Part shown: piece after piece, positions 7,827-15,025 of the stretch
Layout: each line of letters opens with the position of its first letter
How positions within the stretch are numbered: the first letter of the stretch is position 1
Source: Syntrophomonadaceae bacterium
Lineage (GTDB): Bacteria; Bacillota; Dethiobacteria; DTU022
Direction of reading: 5' to 3'
Assembly: GCA_007119965.1 (NCBI GenBank)
Contig: SKOR01000063.1
Coordinates: 1-41,600 of the forward strand
DNA length: 41,600 nucleotides
Translations under genes and position numbers: made by a program
Notes under the pieces: model-generated
What the model saw: the letters and a program-made list of their open reading frames with translations, nothing else
Databases searched by the model: none
What the model was told of the DNA's origin: nothing

Positions 7827-8956
7827 TGGCGGCAAACAGTCCGGCCCGCAATTACGATCACGTTTTACTTCTGGTCACCCTGCTGCTGCTGGCACTCGGT
7901 TTGATCATGGTTTTTAGCGCCAGCTTTGTCGTCGCCGTGGAAAGCACGGGGGACCCTTATCACTACCTCAGGCGCCAGGCGATGTGGGTCGGCCTCGGGC
8001 TGCTGGCCATGTTTGCGCTTTCACGTATTCATTATAAAATCTATAAGCGTTTTTCCATAATTATTCTTATCCTGAATTTTGCCCTGCTGGGTCTTGTTTT
8101 CAGCAGTTTCGGATCTGAATTGGGTACAGAAGCCAGGCGCTGGCTGGTTTTCGGCCCGGTTATTCTTCAGCCTTCCGAATTCAGCAAACTGGCTTTTGTC
8201 ATATTTACAGCGGCATATATGAGCAGCCGCAGGCTGAATTTAAGGAGTTTTTGGACCGGCAGTTTCGTGCCCCTGTTCTTTGTAGCAATTGCCTTTTTCC
8301 TGATCCAGTTTCAGCCCGACCTGGGCACGGCAATTGTTGTCCTGGCTGCAAGTGCCCTGGTCATTATCTTTGCCGGGATGCCCGTAGCCCAGATGTTCGG
8401 GCTTACATTGGTGTCACTTCCGCCGCTGGCTTACTTTACCATCAAAGATGACTACAGGGTTCAGCGGCTCTTTACATTTGTCGATCCCTGGGCAGATCCC
8501 AGCGTATCCGGATACCAGATTATCCAGTCATTTTACGCCCTTGGCCCGGGTCATATTTTCGGGGCGGGACTGGGCCGCAGCAGGCAAAAATTATTTTACC
8601 TGCCCGAACCGCAAAATGACTTTATCTTCGCCATTATCGGCGAAGAGCTGGGCTTCATTGGCGGAGTCCTGGTGCTGCTGCTCTACCTGGTTTTAATCTG
8701 GCGCGGTTTCCAGGTGGCCCAGAGGGCTCCTGATTTATTCGGCAGCCTGTTGGCCGGGGGTATTACCTTCATTATCGCCGCCCAGGTCCTGATCAATGTT
8801 GGGGTAGTCACCGGTTCTGTGCCGGTTACGGGGATAAACCTGCCCCTGATCAGCGCAGGCGGCAGTTCGGTGTTTTTTACCCTGCTCAGCATCGGTATTC
8901 TAATGAATATATCTAAACACGGCCGGGCTGCAAGCCGGGCTCAGGGGAGAGCTTAA
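7826..8956 (+). CDS. ftsW: SEDS peptidoglycan glycosyltransferase FtsW/SpoVE
   Basis: A polytopic SEDS-family enzyme of 376 residues that polymerises lipid II at the septum with a class B PBP partner. Visible motifs are QPSEFSK (115-121), QPDLGTA (163-169), DPWADP then GYQIIQS (220-235), and PEPQNDFIFAIIGEELG (260-276), which holds the aspartate regarded as catalytic in the family (D265). Position between murD and murG is that of ftsW or spoVE; the sequence alone does not say whether it serves vegetative division, sporulation or both. Confidence 0.95.
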   Translation: MAANSPARNYDHVLLLVTLLLLALGLIMVFSASFVVAVESTGDPYHYLRRQAMWVGLGLLAMFALSRIHYKIYKRFSIIILILNFALLGLVFSSFGSELGTEARRWLVFGPVILQPSEFSKLAFVIFTAAYMSSRRLNLRSFWTGSFVPLFFVAIAFFLIQFQPDLGTAIVVLAASALVIIFAGMPVAQMFGLTLVSLPPLAYFTIKDDYRVQRLFTFVDPWADPSVSGYQIIQSFYALGPGHIFGAGLGRSRQKLFYLPEPQNDFIFAIIGEELGFIGGVLVLLLYLVLIWRGFQVAQRAPDLFGSLLAGGITFIIAAQVLINVGVVTGSVPVTGINLPLISAGGSSVFFTLLSIGILMNISKHGRAASRAQGRA

Positions 8957-8959
8957 GCG

Positions 8960-10048
8960 ATGAAACTATTAATCGGTGGTGGAGGAACAGGCGGCCATAT
9001 CTATCCGGCCCTGGCTTTAGCCCGTTATGCGCAGGCTGAAGACAGCACTATCGAAATTCTCTTTGTCGGAACGGAAAAAGGCCTGGAAAGTAAAATAGTC
9101 CCCTCAGCGGGCTTTACCCTTAAAACTGTCCCGGTTCGCGGTTTCCAGCGCAATTTGAAACAGCTCGGGCCGGTAGCGGTTGATTTATTCCGCGGGTTAA
9201 AGCAGGTTTCCAGGGTCATTAATGAATACAGGCCCGATGTAATTCTCGGAACAGGCGGTTACGTTGCAGCGCCCCTGGTTATTGCGGGCCTTCTGAAGGG
9301 CTACCCTGTCGTCCTGCACGAACAAAATGCCCTGCCCGGACTGGTTAATCGCAGGTTGGCCCCATTTGTGAAAAGGGTCTGTATCTCTTTTGCTGAAACC
9401 GAAAAAAGAATATCGCGTTTTAGCAGGGTTTTCTATACCGGCAATCCTCGTGCTTCCGAAGTTGCAACGATGAGCAGGCAGGAAGGATGCCGCCATTTTA
9501 ACCTGGACCCCGACGGGATAAATATTTTAATATACGGCGGGAGCAGGGGAGCTTTAAAACTAAACCAGGTAGTAACTGAATACCTGAAAAAAGGTCTGCT
9601 GCCCGGGGCAGTAAACCTGATTTACGTCACGGGCGATATTTACTACGCAGAGGTATCAGCAGAACCGGGCACCCAAAGTCAGCGGGTCAGGCTTTACCCT
9701 TACCTGGACAGGATGCCGGAAGCCCTGGCGGCAGCGGACCTGGCTGTAACCAGGAGCGGGGCAACTACCCTGGCTGAAATTACAGCGCTCGGAATTCCCG
9801 CCCTGCTGGTTCCCTCGCCGAACGTGGTCAACAACCACCAGTATTACAATGCCAGGCTGCTGGCTGATGCGGGAGCGGCAGTTTTGGTTGAAGAAAAAGA
9901 TTTTGATTACAGGCGTCTCCAGCAGGAGCTGGACCGCTTGCTAAATGATCCCTCCCTGCTGGAAGAAATGAAAAAAAAGAGCAGGCAGATGGGTGTTACC
10001 GATGCTGCTGTACGGCTGTACCGTTGTTTACAGGAGGTAGCTTCATGA
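8960..10048 (+). CDS. murG: lipid II synthase MurG
   Basis: MurG transfers GlcNAc from UDP-GlcNAc to lipid I on the inner face of the membrane, forming lipid II. It is a GT-B glycosyltransferase of 362 residues. The glycine-rich loop GGGGTGGHIYPALA (6-19) and a second one, YGGSRGALKLN, in the C-terminal half mark the two Rossmann domains; LHEQNALPG is also typical. It starts 3 bp after the ftsW stop and its end overlaps the murB ATG by 4 bp. murC, often found between murG and murB, is absent. Confidence 0.97.
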   Translation: MKLLIGGGGTGGHIYPALALARYAQAEDSTIEILFVGTEKGLESKIVPSAGFTLKTVPVRGFQRNLKQLGPVAVDLFRGLKQVSRVINEYRPDVILGTGGYVAAPLVIAGLLKGYPVVLHEQNALPGLVNRRLAPFVKRVCISFAETEKRISRFSRVFYTGNPRASEVATMSRQEGCRHFNLDPDGINILIYGGSRGALKLNQVVTEYLKKGLLPGAVNLIYVTGDIYYAEVSAEPGTQSQRVRLYPYLDRMPEALAAADLAVTRSGATTLAEITALGIPALLVPSPNVVNNHQYYNARLLADAGAAVLVEEKDFDYRRLQQELDRLLNDPSLLEEMKKKSRQMGVTDAAVRLYRCLQEVAS

Positions 10049-10944
10049 ATATTGAGAGGGAACTGGGGCAAAAGTTAAAAAACGGCGTTAAAAAAAATGA
10101 ACCGATGGCCAAACACACTTCATGGCAGGTGGGCGGCCCGGCAGATTATTTTCTCTGTCCCGCGGACCTTAAAGAACTGGTCGAGATTGTCCGTTACAGC
10201 GATAAATACGGGCTGCCGCTCTACGTTCTCGGGAACGGCACAAACCTGCTGGTTCTTGACGGGGGCATCAGGGGCCTGGTCGTCAATATTGGCCCTGCCT
10301 TCTGTTATGTTAACCGCGAAGGCAGCGTAATTAAAGCAGGTGCGGGAACCCCGATGACTTACCTGGCCCGGTCTGCGGCAGAGCAGGGCCTGGTCGGACT
10401 GGAATTTGCCGCCGGTATTCCCGGTTCACTGGGCGGGGCCGTGATCATGAATGCCGGGGCATTCGGCGGACATCTGGGAGATAAAGTCCTGTCCGTAAAA
10501 CTGGTTTCCCCTGCGGCAGAAGTGATCACGGTAGAAAGAGACAACCTTTTATTCGGCTACCGGACCAGCAACCTGCCAGGTAAAGGCGTTCTGGTAGAAG
10601 CAGCTTTAGAACTAAAACAGGGTGATGAAGCAGAATCACTTAAACTGGTGGAATATTTTCTAAGCGAACGCCGCCGCCGGCATCCCGATCTGCCCAGTGC
10701 CGGTTCGGTCTTCAGAAATATGCCCGACCAGCCGGCGGGGAGAATTATTGAAGAAATCGGCTGCAAGGGAATGCGTATCGGCGGGGCTGAAGTATCCTGT
10801 AAACACGCTAACTTTATTGTCAATACCGGAAATGCGACCGCTGCCGATATTCGCTCTTTGATTGAAGCGGTCAGGCAAAAGGTCAGGGAAGTATACAATC
10901 TTGAACTCCAGCCTGAAGTTAAAATTATCGGCGAGGAGAGCTAA
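10045..10944 (+). CDS. murB: UDP-N-acetylenolpyruvoylglucosamine reductase MurB
   Basis: A FAD- and NADPH-dependent reductase that converts UDP-GlcNAc-enolpyruvate to UDP-MurNAc. ATG 10045 is chosen because aggagg lies at 10032-10037 and the start overlaps the murG stop (ATGA). In the 299-residue product, the FAD-binding parts LGNGTNLLV (62-70) and GIPGSLGGAVIMNAGA (124-139), GYRTS with an active-site arginine (R173), and SAGSVFRN with the proton-donor serine (about S221) are visible. The short form lacking the extra loop of E. coli MurB fits type II enzymes. Confidence 0.96.
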   Translation: MNIERELGQKLKNGVKKNEPMAKHTSWQVGGPADYFLCPADLKELVEIVRYSDKYGLPLYVLGNGTNLLVLDGGIRGLVVNIGPAFCYVNREGSVIKAGAGTPMTYLARSAAEQGLVGLEFAAGIPGSLGGAVIMNAGAFGGHLGDKVLSVKLVSPAAEVITVERDNLLFGYRTSNLPGKGVLVEAALELKQGDEAESLKLVEYFLSERRRRHPDLPSAGSVFRNMPDQPAGRIIEEIGCKGMRIGGAEVSCKHANFIVNTGNATAADIRSLIEAVRQKVREVYNLELQPEVKIIGEES

Positions 10945-10947
10945 AAG

Positions 10948-11739
10948 GTGAATGTTAAAAACAGCCACTTAAAACTGGTTAATAACCGCAGGGGGCAACC
11001 CGGCTGGAAGAAAGCATTTAACTTCCTGCTCAGGCTGGCCGTGTTTGCGGTGCTCCTGTTGCTGTTAAAGCACGGAGAAACATATTTCCGCGTAAACGAG
11101 GTTGAGGTGCAGGGGACCGGTGAACTGACCGCAGAAGAAGTAATCTCGGCTGCTCAGATAACCAGGGGGATGAGCATCATACTGCTGAAAGAAGACGATA
11201 TCGCCTCAAATATTGAACAGGAGTACCCCATGGTCCGGAATGTCGAGGTAAGCCGCATCCTGCCAGATAGAATAATGATTAACATTGATGAAAGACGGCC
11301 CGTTGCCCATATTATGACTGCCGATGGCTTCTGGCTGATGGATTCCCAGGCTGTCCCGTTTGCGTACCGGGCGGAACCGGAAGACGATTTCCCTGTAATC
11401 AAGGGGGTTGAAGGAGAGCTTGTGATACCCGGAATACCCGTAGACTGCAAGGCAAGGCGGGAAGCGCTGCGCAGCTTTTTCGCCGCCTGGAACGGGGATA
11501 GCGGCTTTGAAATAGAGCAGATCAACATGGCCGATAACTATAACCTGGTAGTTTTGACGGTAGAAGGGCTGGAGATCTGGTTTGGCGACGGAAAGGATAT
11601 GGCAGACAAAATGAACCTTGTGAGTATGAGCATGCCCTACATAAACCCGGATCCGGAAGCACGGCTTGATGTCCGCTCCGGGAACCGCCTGGTTGTCTCC
11701 AGCAGCGCAATATTAAAAGAAGAGGGGGTGGATCCGTAA
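10948..11739 (+). CDS. ftsQ: cell division protein FtsQ/DivIB
   Basis: A bitopic divisome protein of 263 residues with a basic cytoplasmic N-terminus, one membrane helix (about 25-41), a POTRA domain starting near VNEVEVQGTGELT (49-61), and a beta domain. It holds FtsL and DivIC in a complex that controls septal synthesis. GTG 10948 follows a gaggagag site, 3 bp after the murB stop. The 85 bp that follow contain the ftsA promoter, so the first part of the operon may end in part here. Confidence 0.92.
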   Translation: MNVKNSHLKLVNNRRGQPGWKKAFNFLLRLAVFAVLLLLLKHGETYFRVNEVEVQGTGELTAEEVISAAQITRGMSIILLKEDDIASNIEQEYPMVRNVEVSRILPDRIMINIDERRPVAHIMTADGFWLMDSQAVPFAYRAEPEDDFPVIKGVEGELVIPGIPVDCKARREALRSFFAAWNGDSGFEIEQINMADNYNLVVLTVEGLEIWFGDGKDMADKMNLVSMSMPYINPDPEARLDVRSGNRLVVSSSAILKEEGVDP

Positions 11740-11749
11740 AAAACAAAAA

Positions 11750-11778
11750 AAAGGAAATAGTTGAGATGTGTTGAATAA
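11750..11778 (+). promoter_or_regulatory. sigma-H type promoter for ftsAZ
   Basis: AAAGGAAAT (11750-11758) and GTTGAATAA (11770-11778) are 11 bp apart. Both match every position of the B. subtilis sigma-H consensus (RnAGGAwWW, then RnnGAATww at 11-12 bp). In B. subtilis a sigma-H promoter raises ftsAZ expression at the start of sporulation. Its position, about 46 bp before the ftsA GTG, fits that role. Seen as sequence match only. Confidence 0.65.
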
Positions 11779-11824
11779 TTTAGTAGTAATTGCAGCATGC
11801 TGGGAAGGGTAAGGGGGACGTGAA

Positions 11825-13057
11825 GTGAATAAAAGAAACTACATTGTCGGTATTGATGTTGGCACAGCTGAGGTAAGGGTTGGTCTGGGTGAACCCCGTC
11901 CCGATGGAACTGTTAACATCATCGGTTTAGGTCTGAGCCCTTCCGACGGGGTGCGAAAAGGCGTGATTGTTGATCTGGATAAAACCGTTGAGTCGATTGT
12001 TAACGCGGTCGAGGAAGCTGAAAGGATGGCCGGCTTTAAAATCGAATCGGCATACATCGGTTTAAAGGGTCTGAATATGGAGTTGATTAACAATCGGGGC
12101 GTTGTTGCCGTAACCGCAGACGATCGTGAAATACGCGAAGATGATGTCGAAAGGGTGATGCAGGCAGCGAAGGTTGTTGCCCTGCCCATGGATCGCGAGA
12201 TAGTCGATATCATCCCACGTGAGTATATCGTGGACGGTTTTGAAGGAATCAGGGATCCGGTCGGCATGCTGGGGGTCAGGCTCGAAGTAGATGCCCTCGT
12301 CGTCAGCAGCCTGATTACTTCCCTGCACAACCTTCTGCGTTGTGTTAATCGGGCCGGGGTTACAATTAACGGCCTGATTTTACAGACGATGGCCAATTCT
12401 GAAGTTTACCTATCACCAGATGAAAGAGATCTGGGCGTATTCCTGATCGACATAGGCAGCGGGACAACAGAGATCGCACTTTTCCAGCATGGGAAGCTGC
12501 AAAAAATGGCGGTAGCTCCGGTCGGGGGAGATCATATTACCACCGACCTGGCGGCAGGCTTAAGGATAAACCATTTTAAGGCCGAAGAGCTGAAAAAAGA
12601 ATACGGATCGGCTCTCCTTTCACTTGCTGAAAGTGAACCGAAAATCGAAATTAAAACTGTAGGCAGCAATGAGCTCAGGCTGGTGTCGGAAAGAGAGCTC
12701 GCATCATTTATCGAGCCGAGGGTACAGGAAATTTTTCAAATCATTAAAGAAGAAATGATCAAAATGGGTCTGCCCTATTTGCCGCCGGCAGGAGCTGTCC
12801 TGCATGGTGGAGTTTCTTCAATGAACGGGATTGTTGAAGTTTCCCGCCAGTTTTTTGAAAGCGATCAAATCAGGCTTGCCGAATTTGATATGGTTGGCAT
12901 TCAAAACCAGACATATTCAACAGTGGTCGGGTTGCTTTACTACGTGCAGCGTTATCAGCCGAGGATGTTTGTCCAGGAACGCGGCAAGCCGACTAAAAAA
13001 CGCGGGCCGGGTTTCTGGCAGAGAATCAAAGACTGGATGACCGATATAGTTGATTAA
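11825..13057 (+). CDS. ftsA: cell division protein FtsA
   Basis: An actin-like ATPase of 410 residues that tethers FtsZ to the membrane. The phosphate 1 loop is GIDVGTAEVRVG (9-20), phosphate 2 is LIDIGSGTTEIALF (207-220), and the last 15 residues (GFWQRIKDWMTDIVD) form the amphipathic membrane-targeting helix. GTG 11825 follows a aagggggac site. It lies 31 bp before ftsZ with no terminator between, so the two are co-transcribed, helped by the candidate sigma-H promoter upstream. Confidence 0.96.
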   Translation: MNKRNYIVGIDVGTAEVRVGLGEPRPDGTVNIIGLGLSPSDGVRKGVIVDLDKTVESIVNAVEEAERMAGFKIESAYIGLKGLNMELINNRGVVAVTADDREIREDDVERVMQAAKVVALPMDREIVDIIPREYIVDGFEGIRDPVGMLGVRLEVDALVVSSLITSLHNLLRCVNRAGVTINGLILQTMANSEVYLSPDERDLGVFLIDIGSGTTEIALFQHGKLQKMAVAPVGGDHITTDLAAGLRINHFKAEELKKEYGSALLSLAESEPKIEIKTVGSNELRLVSERELASFIEPRVQEIFQIIKEEMIKMGLPYLPPAGAVLHGGVSSMNGIVEVSRQFFESDQIRLAEFDMVGIQNQTYSTVVGLLYYVQRYQPRMFVQERGKPTKKRGPGFWQRIKDWMTDIVD

Positions 13058-13088
13058 AAGAGCATACCAATAACAGGAGGTGCTTTTA

Positions 13089-14162
13089 ATGATTGAGTTT
13101 GACATTGAAATGGAACAATATGCTTCCATAAAAGTTGTAGGTATAGGCGGAGGCGGCAGCAATGCCGTAAACAGGATGATTGCCGCCGGACTGCAGGGAG
13201 TCGATTTTTGTGCTGTTAACACTGATGCGCAGGCCCTCTACCTGGCCAATGCTGGAACTAAACTGCAGATCGGCGAACAGTTGACCAAGGGCCTCGGTGC
13301 AGGTGCCAACCCCGAAATCGGGCGCAAAGCTGCTGAAGAAAGCAGCGACGAGATTGAAAAAATGTTAAAAGGCGCCGACATGGTTTTTGTTACAGCCGGA
13401 ATGGGCGGCGGCACAGGAACAGGAGCCGCTCCCGTTATAGCCGAGATAGCCCAAAAGGTAGGGGCCCTGACTGTTGGCGTGGTTACCAAGCCATTTTCCT
13501 TTGAAGGAAGAAAACGTAAACAGCAGGCTGAAGAAGGGGCTGCCGGCCTGAAAGAAAAGGTTGACACGCTGATTACCATCCCCAATGATCGGCTGCTCCA
13601 CGTGGTCGAGAAGAAGACCCCGATCCTGGAAGCTTTCAGGGTTGCCGATGACGTTCTCAGGCAGGGTGTGCAGGGCATTTCCGACCTGATCGCCGTCCCC
13701 GGCCTGATCAACCTCGATTTTGCTGATGTGCGCACGATCATGTCTGAAACAGGCCCCGCCCTGATGGGTGTCGGGCAGGGCAGCGGAGAAAACCGCACTG
13801 TCGAGGCAGCCAAGGCCGCAACCAGCAGTCCCCTGTTGGAAACCTCGATTGAGGGAGCCAGGGGCGTCCTGATCAATGTAACCGGCGGCACCGATATCAG
13901 TCTCCATGAAGTTCACGAAGCAGCCGAGATCGTCGCAGGGTTTGCCGATCCTGACGCCAATATAATCTTCGGAGCAGTAATTGATGAAAACTGCCAGGAT
14001 CAGGTGCGCGTTACCGTAATCGCTACCGGCTTCAGGGCCGCCCGGGAAGGCTTCAAGCCGAAACTGGCGGCAGTAGGCGGCAGCGCTTACTCACGCGGAG
14101 AAAATATCGATGCCCCGGCCTGGTCACGCTGGCAGCAGAATGAGAAAATTGTAAACGAATAG
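13089..14162 (+). CDS. ftsZ: cell division GTPase FtsZ
   Basis: The tubulin-like GTPase that forms the Z ring. GTP is bound by [12 protein letters not shown] (104-115), and the T7 loop carries the catalytic aspartates in GLINLDFAD (205-213). ATG 13089 is chosen for the strong aggagg at 13075-13080; GTG 13080 would lie inside that site. The product is 357 residues with a short linker after the core. Its tail, [11 protein letters not shown] followed by about eight residues, departs from the common IPAFLRR-type peptide that binds FtsA and SepF, keeping only the D-x-P-x-aromatic-x-R pattern. Confidence 0.96.
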   Translation: MIEFDIEMEQYASIKVVGIGGGGSNAVNRMIAAGLQGVDFCAVNTDAQALYLANAGTKLQIGEQLTKGLGAGANPEIGRKAAEESSDEIEKMLKGADMVFVTAGMGGGTGTGAAPVIAEIAQKVGALTVGVVTKPFSFEGRKRKQQAEEGAAGLKEKVDTLITIPNDRLLHVVEKKTPILEAFRVADDVLRQGVQGISDLIAVPGLINLDFADVRTIMSETGPALMGVGQGSGENRTVEAAKAATSSPLLETSIEGARGVLINVTGGTDISLHEVHEAAEIVAGFADPDANIIFGAVIDENCQDQVRVTVIATGFRAAREGFKPKLAAVGGSAYSRGENIDAPAWSRWQQNEKIVNE

Positions 14163-14196
14163 CAGCAGTTCAGCGCTTCTAATTAATGCAGTTAAT

Positions 14197-14227
14197 CCCG
14201 GCACTCAGAGCAGATCTGAGTGCCGGG
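14197..14227 (+). terminator. hairpin after ftsZ, likely transcription end
   Basis: A perfect 13-bp stem (cccggcactcaga with tctgagtgccggg) closes a 5-base loop 35 bp after the ftsZ stop. No T-run follows, so it is not a classic intrinsic terminator, but its strength and position at the end of the division operon suggest termination or 3'-end protection. Confidence 0.5.
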
Positions 14228-14269
14228 CCGCTTTAAGCATCAAATCTTGCCCTAAACAAAAAAAAGGGC

Positions 14270-14298
14270 TTTACACACAATATATTGTGTTCTATAAT
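14270..14298 (+). promoter_or_regulatory. nrdR promoter
   Basis: TTTACA (14270-14275) and TATAAT (14293-14298) lie 17 bp apart, a near-consensus housekeeping promoter for nrdR and probably nrdD-nrdG. The spacer is almost filled by NrdR box 1. Confidence 0.85.
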
Positions 14299-14322
14299 AA
14301 CTAAAATGCAATATATTGATGG
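14275..14322 (+). promoter_or_regulatory. tandem NrdR boxes
   Basis: Box 1 is a perfect 16-bp palindrome, ACACAATATATTGTGT (14275-14290). Box 2 (about 14306-14321) shares the core caatatattg (14309-14318) with weaker flanks. Their cores are 31 bp apart, three helical turns, the spacing known for NrdR sites. Box 1 lies between the -35 and -10 and box 2 near the transcription start, so bound NrdR should block RNA polymerase and regulate its own gene and the reductase. Confidence 0.88.
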
Positions 14323-14334
14323 GAGAGCCTAACC

Positions 14335-14850
14335 ATGAAATGTCCATACTGCGGCGAATTAGATACCAGGGTCCTTGATTCTCGCTCGACCCAGGACTCT
14401 TCTGCAATCAGGCGCAGGCGCCAGTGTATTACCTGTGCCAATCGTTTCACCACCATGGAAAAGCTTGAAGAAGAACCAATTGTTGTCGTCAAGCGCGACG
14501 GGCGCCGGGAATTATTCGATCCCAATAAAATTTTAAAAGGGCTGGTCCTGGCCGGCCAAAAAAGAAACATCCCGCTCTCACGCTGGGAAGAAGTAGTTGA
14601 AAACCTGGAGCAGGAACTTCGCAGCAGTTACCCCAAGGAAGTAGCCGCAGATAAAATCGGCGATATTGTCCTCAACAAACTGCGCACAATCGATGAAGTG
14701 GCCTATGTCCGCTTTGCTTCCGTGTTCCGGCAGTTTCCCGATGTAGAAACGTTTAAAGTTGAGCTGGAAGAAATGCTTGCGGAGAAAAAAGGCCGGGCTA
14801 CGGGAGCAGGGCCGGAAGGCGGCAGCCAGAAGCCGGGGAACCAAAATTAA
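14335..14850 (+). CDS. nrdR: ribonucleotide reductase repressor NrdR
   Basis: NrdR represses ribonucleotide reductase genes when its ATP-cone domain is loaded with dATP. The N-terminal zinc ribbon has cysteines C3, C6, C31 and C34, and the ATP-cone begins at VVKRDGRRELFDPNKI (51-66). The 171 residues are about 15-20 longer than usual because of a glycine- and lysine-rich tail after residue about 150. The double NrdR box in its own promoter and the class III reductase downstream fit its role. Confidence 0.97.
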   Translation: MKCPYCGELDTRVLDSRSTQDSSAIRRRRQCITCANRFTTMEKLEEEPIVVVKRDGRRELFDPNKILKGLVLAGQKRNIPLSRWEEVVENLEQELRSSYPKEVAADKIGDIVLNKLRTIDEVAYVRFASVFRQFPDVETFKVELEEMLAEKKGRATGAGPEGGSQKPGNQN

Positions 14851-15025
14851 AAACCGGTTCTGAACTCAGCATACAGTAAAAATCAAGCCTGATTGCCGGA
14901 CATAACCCGGTAGAATTTGCTCGGGAGTAAGCGGTTAGACCATGTCGGAAAGTTATTAAAGGGCAGGCCTTATTCCTGTATCTGACTTCTGACACCTGAC
15001 TTCTAATACTAAGGAGGTATTTCTT
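14851..15025. other. nrdR-nrdD intergenic region with a heptad repeat
   Basis: These 175 bp carry no gene. Near the end, TGACTTC, TGACACC and TGACTTC follow each other with a 7-bp period (14983-15003), just before the aaggagg ribosome binding site of nrdD (15011-15017). I see no terminator, no further NrdR box and no clear promoter. Confidence 0.6.

Noticed and set aside
13238-13891. Long open frame (217 codons) on the minus strand inside ftsZ
   Set aside because: It mirrors the strongly biased codons of ftsZ; its translation is low-complexity and resembles no protein, and there is no ribosome binding site.
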